From Gemmatimonadota bacterium (lineage in GTDB: Bacteria; Gemmatimonadota; Gemmatimonadetes; Longimicrobiales; Gaopeijiaceae): 6,002 bases of DNA. Both the position numbers and the translations under genes were made by a program. Position 1 is the stretch's first letter; each line of letters starts with the position of its first letter. Below are positions 1-6,002 of the stretch, piece by piece. The notes below the pieces were generated by a model. It was given only the letters and a program-made list of their open reading frames with translations. It ran no database searches and had not been told where the DNA came from. The stretch is taken from NCBI GenBank assembly GCA_016209995.1, contig JACQVC010000448.1:1-6002 (forward strand), in the 5' to 3' direction.

Positions 1-141
1 AAGGCCACGCAACTGAGCTTCCAGGCCAAGGAGGCCGAGGCGCTGTTGTCCGCGTTGCGCGAGGAGCGAGAAGTGGCCACTCGCCTCTATCAGGACGCCA
101 CCGAGCAGCGCAGCAAGACGCGGCCCATCAAGGCGGGTTGA
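1..141 (+). CDS. C-terminal fragment of an unidentified protein
   Basis: An open frame enters from the left edge and ends at a TGA at 139-141, giving the last 46 residues of a protein that starts outside the window. The visible tail is highly charged and helix-prone. It is rich in Glu, Lys, Arg, Ala and Gln (for example LLSALREEREVATRLYQDA), with no Pro until the last few residues, so it is probably a terminal alpha-helix or short coiled coil. It ends in a basic stretch, SKTRPIKAG. Third positions are mostly G or C, as in the neighbouring genes, which supports real coding. The family cannot be recognised from this piece. A GC hairpin 38 nt downstream of the stop suggests that the transcript ends before the oxidase gene. 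Confidence 0.7.
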   Translation, partial: KATQLSFQAKEAEALLSALREEREVATRLYQDATEQRSKTRPIKAG

Positions 142-178
142 CGCCGCGGCGGGGCACAGCGTTTCTGCGCACGACATC

Positions 179-205
179 GCCCGGCCGGCGCCCAGCCGGC
201 CGGGC
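179..205 (+). terminator. Perfect 11-bp GC hairpin, probable terminator
   Basis: The two arms at 179-189 and 195-205 are exact reverse complements (GCCCGGCCGGC and GCCGGCCGGGC) around a 5-nt loop at 190-194. The hairpin lies 38 nt after the stop of the upstream gene fragment and 73 nt before the oxidase start, where a terminator is expected. No run of T follows the stem (the next bases are tcgctattcctcg), so this is not a textbook intrinsic terminator. It could stop transcription weakly, pause polymerase for Rho, or protect the 3' end of the mRNA. The palindrome itself is certain; the function is inferred. Confidence 0.6.
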
Positions 206-248
206 TCGCTATTCCTCGCATCGTCGGCTTCACTGAATAAGCTCCGTG

Positions 249-274
249 CTCACCCGCTAACCCTCTCACCCGCT
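249..274 (+). repeat. 10-bp direct repeat just upstream of the oxidase start
   Basis: CTCACCCGCT occurs at 249-258 and again at 265-274, a 16-nt period, with the second copy ending 3 nt before the ATG at 278. It fills the space where a Shine-Dalgarno sequence would be, and no purine-rich ribosome site is visible. It could be a regulator site or simply C-rich leader sequence. A weak AT-richer patch at 233-239 (tgaataa) could be a -10 element, but I see no convincing -35. The repeat is certain and its role unknown. Confidence 0.35.
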
Positions 275-277
275 CCC

Positions 278-1432
278 ATGGATTACGACGTCGCGGTCGT
301 CGGACTCGGTGCCATGGGCGCCGCCGCGGCCGCAGAGCTCGCGCGCCGGGGAGCGCGCGTGCTCGGCCTCGATCGCCACGAGCCGCCGCACACGTACGGC
401 TCGTCGCACGGCGAGACGCGCATCATCCGCGAGGCCTACTTCGAGCACCCACTCTACGTGCCGCTGGTTCGCCGGGCGTACGAACTCTGGCGCGATCTCG
501 AGCGGAAGGCAGGACAGCCGTTGCTCCGTGTTACTACCGTGCTGACCGCCGGCCCTCCACAGGGCGTGCTCGTGCAGGGCGCCCTGGCCAGCGCGCGCGC
601 CCACGACCTGCCCTACGAGGAGCTGTCCGCGCACGAAGTGGCGCGGCGCTTCCCCGGCCTCAGACCGCCAGCCGATATGGTGGCGATCCTGGATCCGCGG
701 GCGGGTGCGCTCTTCGCGGAGGCCTGCGTCACCGCGCTGCATGCTGCAGCACGTCGCCACGGCGCGGATCTTCGTACCGGGCTGGCTGTGCAACGCATCG
801 ACCCTCGTGCCGGCCGCGTCACGCTCGCGACGGACGGCGAGTCGTTCACCGCCCCAGCGGTCGTGCTCGCGGCCGGCGCCTGGACGCCCCGACTCTGGCC
901 CGCCCTCACGCCTCTGCTCGAGGTCGAACGCCAGGTGAGCGCGTGGTACCCTGCGGCGTCAGCGGCGAGACTGTACGCAGCGGACCGCTGCCCCATCGTG
1001 CTCTGGGAGTACGCGCCCACCCGCTTGTTCTATACCTTTCCCGACTTGGGCAGCGGCATGAAGGCGGGAATCCATCACGAGGGGACGATCACGAATCCGG
1101 ATACCGTGCAACGGACGGTGAGCCCGCGGGACACGGACCGGCTCGGTCAGCTCGTGGGGCGATTTCTGCCCGGCGCCACGACCGCCCCCACTCGCACCGC
1201 CGTGTGCCTCTACACGAATACACCCGACCAGCACTTTCTCATCGATGCTCTCCCCGCGTCCGGCGGCGCACGCATCGTCTTCGCCAGCGCCTGCTCCGGC
1301 CATGGCTTCAAGTTCGTCCCCGCGCTCGCCGAGATCGTCGCGGATCTCGTAGAGGAAAAGACGCCCGCCTTCGACATCGCTCCGTTTCGGCTCGCACGCT
1401 TCGCTTCGTCCGCGCCAGAAAAGCCCCTATGA
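278..1432 (+). CDS. FAD-dependent amine oxidase, monomeric sarcosine oxidase / N-methyltryptophan oxidase family
   Basis: This 384-residue protein matches the usual length of the monomeric sarcosine oxidase (MSOX/SoxA), N-methyltryptophan oxidase (SolA) and pipecolate oxidase family. These soluble flavoenzymes oxidise the C-N bond of secondary amino acids, giving an imine and H2O2. The N-terminus has the FAD-binding Rossmann motif VVGLGAMG (residues 7-14). The segment GSSHGETRIIREAY (41-54) carries the family's active-site arginines, here R48 and R51. K262 and H266 in GMKAGIH align with MSOX Lys265 and His269. C310 in CLYTNTPDQHF fits the cysteine that binds FAD covalently. SGHGFKF (340-346) supplies K345, equivalent to the carboxylate-binding Lys348. 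No signal peptide is seen. The stop overlaps the next gene's start (ATGA), so the two are translationally coupled. No Shine-Dalgarno precedes the ATG, which is chosen because the Rossmann motif begins right after it. The family is secure. The substrate (sarcosine, N-methyl amino acid, proline or pipecolate) is not determined. Confidence 0.93.
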   Translation: MDYDVAVVGLGAMGAAAAAELARRGARVLGLDRHEPPHTYGSSHGETRIIREAYFEHPLYVPLVRRAYELWRDLERKAGQPLLRVTTVLTAGPPQGVLVQGALASARAHDLPYEELSAHEVARRFPGLRPPADMVAILDPRAGALFAEACVTALHAAARRHGADLRTGLAVQRIDPRAGRVTLATDGESFTAPAVVLAAGAWTPRLWPALTPLLEVERQVSAWYPAASAARLYAADRCPIVLWEYAPTRLFYTFPDLGSGMKAGIHHEGTITNPDTVQRTVSPRDTDRLGQLVGRFLPGATTAPTRTAVCLYTNTPDQHFLIDALPASGGARIVFASACSGHGFKFVPALAEIVADLVEEKTPAFDIAPFRLARFASSAPEKPL

Positions 1433-2388
1433 GCGTCCTCACGATCGGACCCGACGAGGTGCGTCGAAATCTACCCATGGCGGAGTGCATCGACCTGATG
1501 GCCGACGCGCTCGCGGCGCTCACGCGCGGCGAGGTGATTCAGCCGCTGCGCACCGTGCTACGGCTGCCGCCCGACCACGACTCCCTGCTCTGCATGCCGG
1601 CGTTTCTCGCCAACCCTCGGGCGCTGGCCGTGAAGCTGATCACTCTCTTTCCCGGAAACGCGGGCACATCTCTCGAGACGCACCAGGGCAGCGTGCTGCT
1701 CTTCGACCCCGACCGCGGCAACCTGCTCGCCTGGATGGATGCCGGCGCCATCACGGCGATCCGCACGGCCGCGGTCAGCGGGCTGGCCACACGATGGCTC
1801 GCACGCAGGGACGCGGGGGACCTGGGGATCCTGGGCTCCGGTGTGCAGGCGCGCACTCATCTCGAGGCCATGCTCCTGGTTCGCTCCATCCGCCGGCTGC
1901 GAGTGTGGAGCCCGAACGAGGCGCACCGGCTCGAGTTCGCGACGGATGCGGAACGGAACCACAACGTGCGGGTCGAGCCGGTCGCATCGGCTCGGGAAGC
2001 CGTGGAGCGCGCGGACATCATCTGCACGACAACGGCCTCCGGCTCACCTGTGCTGCGCGGCGAATGGCTCATGGCGGGTGCGCACATCAACGCAGTCGGC
2101 GCGAGCACTGCGTCCACGCGCGAGCTGGATAGCCAGGCGGTCCGGCGGGCGCGACTCTACGTGGATCGTCGCGAGTCCGCGTTGCACGAGGCAGGCGATT
2201 TCCTGATACCCAAGGCGGAAGGCCTGATCGGCGATGATCACATCGTCGGCGAGCTGGGCGAGGTCGTGAGCGGCCGCACGCAGGGCCGGCGCACGCCCGA
2301 CGAGATCACGCTGTTCAAGTCGCTCGGTATGGCCGTCGAGGACGCCGCCGCCGCACGACTCGTGTACGAGCGGATAACGCGAGGGTAG
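1429..2388 (+). CDS. Ornithine cyclodeaminase / mu-crystallin family protein, probable ketimine (imino acid) reductase
   Basis: The 319-residue product is full length for this NAD(P)-dependent family, which includes ornithine cyclodeaminase, archaeal alanine dehydrogenase, pyrroline-2-carboxylate reductase and mu-crystallin (a ketimine reductase). Visible hallmarks are R41, K69 and R112-T113 (in AITAIRTAAVSG), which bind the substrate carboxylate; the dinucleotide-binding loop GILGSGVQA (133-141); GELGEVVSG (274-282); and FKSLGMAVED (296-305). At the catalytic-Asp position of true ornithine cyclodeaminases (GGDxPGKTEL) it reads NAVGASTASTREL (221-233), like the NAVGAS of mu-crystallin. I therefore infer reduction of a cyclic or linear imino acid, not ornithine deamination. 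The start is the ATG inside the ATGA overlap with the oxidase, because family homology begins there. The frame stays open upstream to 943, but that stretch is a shadow of the oxidase. The gene pair suggests that this enzyme acts on the oxidase's imine product or a related compound. Confidence 0.92.
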   Translation: MSVLTIGPDEVRRNLPMAECIDLMADALAALTRGEVIQPLRTVLRLPPDHDSLLCMPAFLANPRALAVKLITLFPGNAGTSLETHQGSVLLFDPDRGNLLAWMDAGAITAIRTAAVSGLATRWLARRDAGDLGILGSGVQARTHLEAMLLVRSIRRLRVWSPNEAHRLEFATDAERNHNVRVEPVASAREAVERADIICTTTASGSPVLRGEWLMAGAHINAVGASTASTRELDSQAVRRARLYVDRRESALHEAGDFLIPKAEGLIGDDHIVGELGEVVSGRTQGRRTPDEITLFKSLGMAVEDAAAARLVYERITRG

Positions 2389-2422
2389 GTCTCAACAGCT
2401 TGCTGTAACTAGCGAAAACTAG

Positions 2423-2531
2423 CTCACGCGGAGACGCAGAGTCGCGGAGATCAGCATACAGGTTGAAATGGCGGAGAAGTAAGAATTCTTGAATAAGCAG
2501 TTCTCCGCGTTCCTCCGCGTCTCCGCGCGAG
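2423..2531. repeat. Inverted-repeat element built of an 8-mer (ACGCGGAG), REP/MITE-like
   Basis: The left arm (2423-2450) holds three tandem copies of an 8-mer: ACGCGGAG at 2426, ACGCAGAG at 2434 and TCGCGGAG at 2442. The right arm (2502-2531) holds three copies of its complement: CTCCGCGT at 2503 and 2513 and CTCCGCGC at 2521. The arms pair with only a few mismatches and a small bulge across a centre of about 50 nt. Inside, GCGGAGAA (2471-2478) exactly complements TTCTCCGC (2501-2508), giving an alternative shorter hairpin, and AAGAATTCTT (2481-2490) is a perfect palindrome. The centre is clearly more AT-rich than the surrounding genes. The element sits between convergent genes, 34 nt after one stop and 7 nt from the other. 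It resembles dispersed intergenic repeats and could terminate transcription in both directions. It encodes no transposase. Confidence 0.7.
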
Positions 2532-2538
2532 ACGGTGT

Positions 2539-3144
2539 TCAGAACGCCAGCCCGATCGCCAGCGCCTCTCGATCCCCGAACGTCGCACCGAAGCGGATGG
2601 TGAGCGCAGGCGAGAACGCTACGTCCACGCTCAGATCCACGGCGAGCGCGAGGTCTAGGTCGTCATCGGGGAAATCCCTCCCGAAGTAGCCGTCCAGGAT
2701 GAGTCGCGGCGATAGGTAAGGCACGAACTCCACGCCCTCACCCGAGAAGGTGTGCCCCAGCGAAACACCGAGCGGCAGGCTCACCAGCACGAAGTCGCCG
2801 AACCCCAGCCCCACGCCCGCCACCCAGGAAACGTCGAGTGGAAAGTCCTGCGAGGATCGATTCATGGAGCCGTAGAAGTCCGCGCCGGCGAGACCACTCA
2901 CGTCGCCGGGCCCGGGTCCGTCGGCTATCCCGAAGCGGAGCCCGATCCCGCGCCACGCCCCCACCGGGCGCCACGACATCAGCACCCCCAGATCTCCCGG
3001 ATCCGGCTCCGTGAGGTAAATGCCAAAACCAGGCTGCGGTATCGGCGCTACCAGGTACGGAGCGTCCCAGGCTACCTGGCCGACGCCGCGAGAGGCCGCC
3101 AGCAAAAGCGTAAGGATCGTAAGGCCCGTTATGCGAATTCTCAT
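2539..3144 (-). CDS. Small outer-membrane beta-barrel protein, function unknown
   Basis: The predicted product has 201 residues. It begins MRIRITGLTILTLLLAASRGVGQ, a short Sec signal peptide (basic n-region, hydrophobic core at about 7-17), probably cut near GVG|QVAWD. The mature part of about 179 residues alternates polar and hydrophobic residues in strand-like stretches separated by Gly/Asp/Pro-rich turns (for example DFVLVSLPLGVSLGHTF). It ends in LAIGLAF, a C-terminal Phe typical of outer-membrane barrels recognised by BamA. Length and pattern fit a barrel of about eight strands. The start at 3144 is chosen because the signal peptide begins there and GGAGGT lies 9 nt upstream. The frame runs on to 3303, but those 53 extra codons would bury the signal. 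The gene follows the lipoprotein gene on the same strand after 160 bp and may share its transcript or have its own promoter. I recognise no enzyme or porin motif. Confidence 0.8.
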   Translation of the reverse strand: MRIRITGLTILTLLLAASRGVGQVAWDAPYLVAPIPQPGFGIYLTEPDPGDLGVLMSWRPVGAWRGIGLRFGIADGPGPGDVSGLAGADFYGSMNRSSQDFPLDVSWVAGVGLGFGDFVLVSLPLGVSLGHTFSGEGVEFVPYLSPRLILDGYFGRDFPDDDLDLALAVDLSVDVAFSPALTIRFGATFGDREALAIGLAF

Positions 3145-3153
3145 GGTTCCCGC

Positions 3154-3159
3154 ACCTCC
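3154..3159 (-). promoter_or_regulatory. Strong Shine-Dalgarno site that fixes the barrel protein start
   Basis: On the minus strand GGAGGT lies 9 nt before the ATG at 3144-3142. It is the best ribosome binding site in the window. It decides for the signal-peptide start over the far upstream ATG at 3303, and it suggests efficient translation, as expected for an abundant envelope protein. Confidence 0.75.
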
Positions 3160-3304
3160 GCATCGCGTGAAACAGTCGTTCCTGCGCCCGCATGATCGTT
3201 GGGCGGAAGTGAGCAAGTTCGGTGCCAGCAACGAGCGCGGGCTCGGCGGCCGAAGAATGTGTCGTAGCAAGCAGTTGCGGGCTGACTGCATCGCAGGCAG
3301 CAAA

Positions 3305-3994
3305 TCAGGGCCGCACGCGCACCTCGACCGCGTTGCGGAAGACGGCGGCAGGTACCACGCGAGTGACCGGGTTGGCGGACCTGAGCCAGCCCTGAGCGTT
3401 CAGGTCGACGACCAGATCCACCTCGGCGTCCTCCGCCAGGGTCAGGCTGATGGGCAGCTCGACCTCGATCCTCTGGGTCCCACCGAAATTCACGGCGACG
3501 CGGCCGACGATCGGGATTCCGTCGATCACGAGCCCGTCCGTTACGTCCACGTCTACGCGCGTAAAGACGATGCGCATGCGACTGTAGATCCCGGCATCCA
3601 GGAGCCTGCGCCCCACCTCCTTTTCCTGTGCGCCCTCGGCGTCGACCACTGCCTCTCGCTCGCCCTCCGTCACCTCGATCCAGGGACCGTTCGGTGCGCT
3701 CACGAAGACCTGAGCTCTTAGAGTCACCGTGCCCTTCACAGCGTTGCCGGCCGGGGTTTCCCACGCGCTGCCGGCGAGGAGCGCGGAGGTCCCCGCCACG
3801 GCGGAAGCCGAACCTCCTGGCCCGTCGCCCGCGACGTACGCGCTCACTTCGCCGCGCGCACCGCCCGACGCCACTTCGCCGCAGCCCGCAAGCAGGACCT
3901 GCGCCGCCGCGAGCACCAGCACTGCCAGGGTCGCCCTCGCTAGTCGCCACAGCGAGCCCCGGCGCTCACGGCTCGGTCTCGCATCATGTATCAT
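3305..3994 (-). CDS. Lipoprotein with a DUF4382-like domain
   Basis: The product has 229 residues. After an Arg-rich n-region (residues 7-20) comes a hydrophobic stretch (21-36) ending in the lipobox L35-A36-G37-C38. The protein should therefore be lipidated at Cys38. Residue +2 is Gly, not Asp, which favours outer-membrane sorting. A Gly/Ala/Ser-rich linker (41-85) follows, then a domain at about 88-229: a first strand with a W105 turn (GPWIEV), LLDAGIYSRMRIVF (131-144), a possible DGLVIDG turn, and a strand-rich end IEVELPISLTL...VDLVVDLNA...VVPAAVF. This order, especially L-x-AG-x-Y-x-x-x-RIVF and the late DLNA...P, resembles DUF4382 lipoproteins. I assign that by memory, not by a search. 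Its start overlaps the end of the TPR gene by 11 nt, so the two are coupled. A run of five G (4000-4004) gives a weak ribosome site 5 nt before the ATG. The frame upstream to 4264 is a shadow of the TPR gene. The molecular role is unknown. Confidence 0.8.
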   Translation of the reverse strand: MIHDARPSRERRGSLWRLARATLAVLVLAAAQVLLAGCGEVASGGARGEVSAYVAGDGPGGSASAVAGTSALLAGSAWETPAGNAVKGTVTLRAQVFVSAPNGPWIEVTEGEREAVVDAEGAQEKEVGRRLLDAGIYSRMRIVFTRVDVDVTDGLVIDGIPIVGRVAVNFGGTQRIEVELPISLTLAEDAEVDLVVDLNAQGWLRSANPVTRVVPAAVFRNAVEVRVRP

Positions 3995-5315
3995 CGTTGC
4001 CCCCAGTGTCGTTTTCGCCCGGAGCCCCGCCAGCCGCGGAATCCCCCGTTCCAAACGCTGCCAGGTCATCCACCACTTTACCCAACTCCTCTTCCTTACC
4101 GGCTCGTCGATAGATCGATTCTGCTTCCAGCAGCCGTGCGTGCGCCGACGCCGGCTCACCGCGCCGCAGCTCCAGCGCCGCATACGCATCCAGGGTCTGT
4201 GCGCGCTCGAACTCGGGAAGCCCTCGCTCCTGAATGAGGTCCAGCGCGCGCTCGTAGAAGACAAACGCGTCGTCGTGGCCGCGCCTGTCAGCCACCTGTC
4301 CGAGCAGGCGATAGACCTCCGGAAGCTTGAACACGACTCCGCACGCGATCGCCTTCTCCTCCGCCTTGCGCGCGCACTCCTCCGCCTCGAGCACTCGACC
4401 CTGCCCTAGCAGGCACTCCCCGAGGCTGTGCAGGATCCCGACCACCAGTACAGGACGCTGTGCCGCTTCCAGGGCCTGGCGGTACGCCTCCTCGGCGGCG
4501 GCCGTCTCGCCGCTCGCCATGAAGAGCTGGGCATAGCCATTGCGGATGTCCGCGGCCGCCTCGGCATCCTCGGGCGACGCGGCCGCCTCCGCCTTTTCCA
4601 GCCAGCGGCGGCTCGCCGCGAGATCGCCCAGGCGCCGGTCCGTGATCGAGAGGTTCTGATAGAGCTGCCAGCGCTCGGGACGAGGCGCGCCGTCCTCGCC
4701 GATCACAGCGAACGCTTTCAGGTACCACTCTCGGGCCGTCTGCCAATGGCCCCGGTACAGCGCGACGTTCCCGGAGCCGATCGCCGTGGCTGCCGCGCCC
4801 CCGCTGTCTCCCGCGTCACGCGCCAATCGATACGCGGCCTGGTACCTCGACCAGCCTCGGTCGAAGCGGCCCATCTCCAGCGCCACGCGCGCAGCGCGGC
4901 GTAGCGCCTGGACCGCCGGTCTCCGGTCTCGCAAACCACGGGCGACATCATACGCGGCCAGCGCATACGCCTCCGCGCGATCCAGCCGCCGCTTCCCTTC
5001 CTCCAGCTCTGCCGACGCCAGCAATGCCTCCGCGGCACCCGCGCCGTCCCCTACCTCGAGCGCGCGAATCGCCTTCACCGCGTTGCCGAAGATCAGGGCC
5101 GCGTGCTCCCGCACCTGCTCCACCAGCTGGGAAAGTCCCGCCTCCAGCCCCGCCGCCTGCACCAGGCGCTGACCGACCGTGCCCAGCTCGCCGGATGCCG
5201 TCCACGCGCGTTCCGGATCCGACGTGGACACGCCCACCACCCGATCGATGAGCGGCCGTAGCTCATCGAGGTCGGGCAGTAGCCCTTTGATCTGGTCGAC
5301 TCGCAGCTTGTCCAT
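3984..5315 (-). CDS. TPR-repeat protein, cytoplasmic, function unknown
   Basis: The product has 443 residues, is almost all helical, and has no signal peptide or membrane segment. About eight degenerate tetratricopeptide-type helical hairpins can be laid out at roughly 94-127, 134-167, 173-206, 214-247, 252-286, 288-324, 329-365 and 368-404. Recurring patterns include ALEMGRFDRGWSRYQAAYRLA, ALYRGHWQTAREWYLKAF and GETAAAEEAYRQALEAA. The first 90 residues are helical but not clearly TPR. The last 22 or so are a Gly/Asp/Asn-rich, probably disordered tail. Such solenoids bind proteins or peptides, and no catalytic domain is attached. The ATG at 5315 has a GGGGAG just 2 nt upstream, an unusually tight spacing. 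The 3' end overlaps the lipoprotein start by 11 nt. Upstream is a 333-bp gap and then a sigma-54 activator on the same strand. Partner and pathway are not visible. Confidence 0.88.
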   Translation of the reverse strand: MDKLRVDQIKGLLPDLDELRPLIDRVVGVSTSDPERAWTASGELGTVGQRLVQAAGLEAGLSQLVEQVREHAALIFGNAVKAIRALEVGDGAGAAEALLASAELEEGKRRLDRAEAYALAAYDVARGLRDRRPAVQALRRAARVALEMGRFDRGWSRYQAAYRLARDAGDSGGAAATAIGSGNVALYRGHWQTAREWYLKAFAVIGEDGAPRPERWQLYQNLSITDRRLGDLAASRRWLEKAEAAASPEDAEAAADIRNGYAQLFMASGETAAAEEAYRQALEAAQRPVLVVGILHSLGECLLGQGRVLEAEECARKAEEKAIACGVVFKLPEVYRLLGQVADRRGHDDAFVFYERALDLIQERGLPEFERAQTLDAYAALELRRGEPASAHARLLEAESIYRRAGKEEELGKVVDDLAAFGTGDSAAGGAPGENDTGGNDDT

Positions 5316-5648
5316 TACTCCCCGTGGCAGATGGCCGGCTGGACCCGCGTCCGGCTCGTCGCTGCCTTACTTGTTGTCACGATCCATGCCAGATCCCCTG
5401 CGGATTGCAGCGATATGTGGCACACCGGACGTAGCGTCGGGCCGAGCCGACCCCATTCCGCTGCGGGCGCGAGCAGCGTGAAGGTGTCTATCCATTGTGA
5501 TACCAATCAGTTGCCGTAGGACTCCGGAGACCATTCGAGTCGGGCCGGGATGGGCCATCATAGGCGGCAGTCCTGGTCTCCCGAGCGCACGAACCCTCCC
5601 CCACGCAAGCCGGGAGGGCTCCCCGGGCGGCACCGGAACAGTGCCGCT
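5316..5648. other. 333-bp intergenic region upstream of the TPR/lipoprotein genes
   Basis: I see no convincing gene here. Open frames exist on both strands (for example plus 5331-5519 and minus 5367-5633), but they lack family features, good ribosome sites and the strong G/C third-position bias of the real genes. It should contain the promoter of the TPR gene near 5320-5420 and the end of the regulator transcript near 5649. Small hairpins can be drawn: GTCGG/CCGAC at 5436-5451, CCCTCCC/GGGAGGG at 5594-5618 and CAGTG/CACTG at 5639-5654. No -35/-10 pair stands out. A TGGCA at 5391-5387 (minus strand) has spacing close to a sigma-54 site but lacks the essential -12 GC. Confidence 0.6.
5594..5618 (-). 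terminator. Possible terminator hairpin after the sigma-54 regulator
   Basis: CCCTCCC (5594-5600) and GGGAGGG (5612-5618) are perfect complements around an 11-nt loop. The hairpin lies 31 nt downstream of the regulator's stop when read on the minus strand. Only a short TTC follows the stem, so intrinsic termination would be weak. Other pairings in this GC-rich stretch, such as with the GGGGAGCC at 5617-5624, compete with it. Confidence 0.3.

Positions 5649-6002
<354 letters not shown>

Noticed and set aside
278..1020. Long overlapping open frames on both strands inside the oxidase gene.
   Set aside because: They are shadows of a strongly conserved flavoenzyme frame in GC-rich DNA. Their translations are Arg/Ala-rich without family features.
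943..1428. In-frame upstream extension of the mu-crystallin-like gene by 162 codons.
   Set aside because: It lies wholly inside the oxidase gene in another frame, has a low-complexity Arg-rich translation, and the family's N-terminus begins at the ATG at 1429 within an ATGA overlap.
3145..3303. N-terminal extension of the barrel protein to the ATG at 3303.
   Set aside because: It would place 53 residues before an evident signal peptide. The strong GGAGGT site supports the start at 3144.
3995..4264. N-terminal extension of the lipoprotein to 4264.
   Set aside because: It is a shadow of the TPR coding sequence with Trp/Arg-rich, non-family content and would bury the lipoprotein signal.
5376..5391. 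Possible sigma-54 promoter (minus strand, TGGCA with downstream TGA) 61-76 nt upstream of the TPR start.
   Set aside because: The near-invariant GC of the -12 element is GA here, so it fails the consensus. Kept only as a lead.
5331..5519. Plus-strand 62-codon open frame with a hydrophobic start.
   Set aside because: No clear ribosome site, mixed third-position composition unlike the real genes, and no recognisable family. GC-rich DNA gives such open frames by chance.
5460..5520. Possible tRNA or small RNA around the GGTGTC/GATACC pairing.
   Set aside because: Only one short stem with a wobble pair forms. No cloverleaf, T-loop or anticodon arm can be drawn.
5367..5633. Minus-strand 88-codon open frame between the sigma-54 regulator and the TPR gene.
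   Set aside because: The product is low-complexity and Pro/Arg/Gly-rich with no motif, and it spans candidate hairpins. No support beyond being open.

Overview
The window is GC-rich, with G or C at most third codon positions, and is gene-dense. Nothing in it fixes the organism. The mix of a small secreted beta-barrel with a C-terminal Phe, a lipobox lipoprotein, a sigma-54 activator and many Arg/Ala/Gly-rich proteins fits a diderm environmental bacterium. Gemmatimonadota is my best guess, held weakly.

Left part, plus strand (1-2388). The window opens in the last 46 codons of an unidentified gene, followed by a perfect 11-bp GC hairpin that probably ends it. Next come two genes joined by a 4-nt ATGA overlap. 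The first encodes a monomeric sarcosine oxidase / N-methyltryptophan oxidase family flavoenzyme. The second encodes an ornithine cyclodeaminase / mu-crystallin family NAD(P)-dependent protein whose signature residues look like a ketimine reductase, not a true ornithine cyclodeaminase. An oxidase that makes imino acids coupled to an enzyme that reduces cyclic imino acids suggests catabolism, recycling or stereo-inversion of an N-methyl or cyclic amino acid. The substrate cannot be read from the sequence.

Middle (2389-2538). The gap between two convergent genes holds a 109-bp element whose arms are inverted arrays of an 8-mer, ACGCGGAG / CTCCGCGT. It looks like a dispersed REP- or MITE-like repeat and may also stop transcription from both sides.

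Right part, minus strand (2539-6002). Reading leftward from the right edge there are four genes. First is the C-terminal end of a sigma-54-dependent (NtrC-type) activator. A 333-bp gap follows, then a cytoplasmic TPR protein whose 3' end overlaps by 11 nt the start of a lipoprotein with a DUF4382-like domain. After another 160 bp comes a small outer-membrane beta-barrel protein with a strong Shine-Dalgarno site. The TPR and lipoprotein genes are almost certainly one transcript. The barrel gene may belong to it or have its own promoter. This half is envelope-related and of unknown function.

No RNA gene, CRISPR array, transposase or phage gene was seen. Nothing here is clearly a new system. The oxidase/ketimine-reductase pair, the inverted 8-mer repeat and the TPR-lipoprotein-barrel cluster deserve the closest look.
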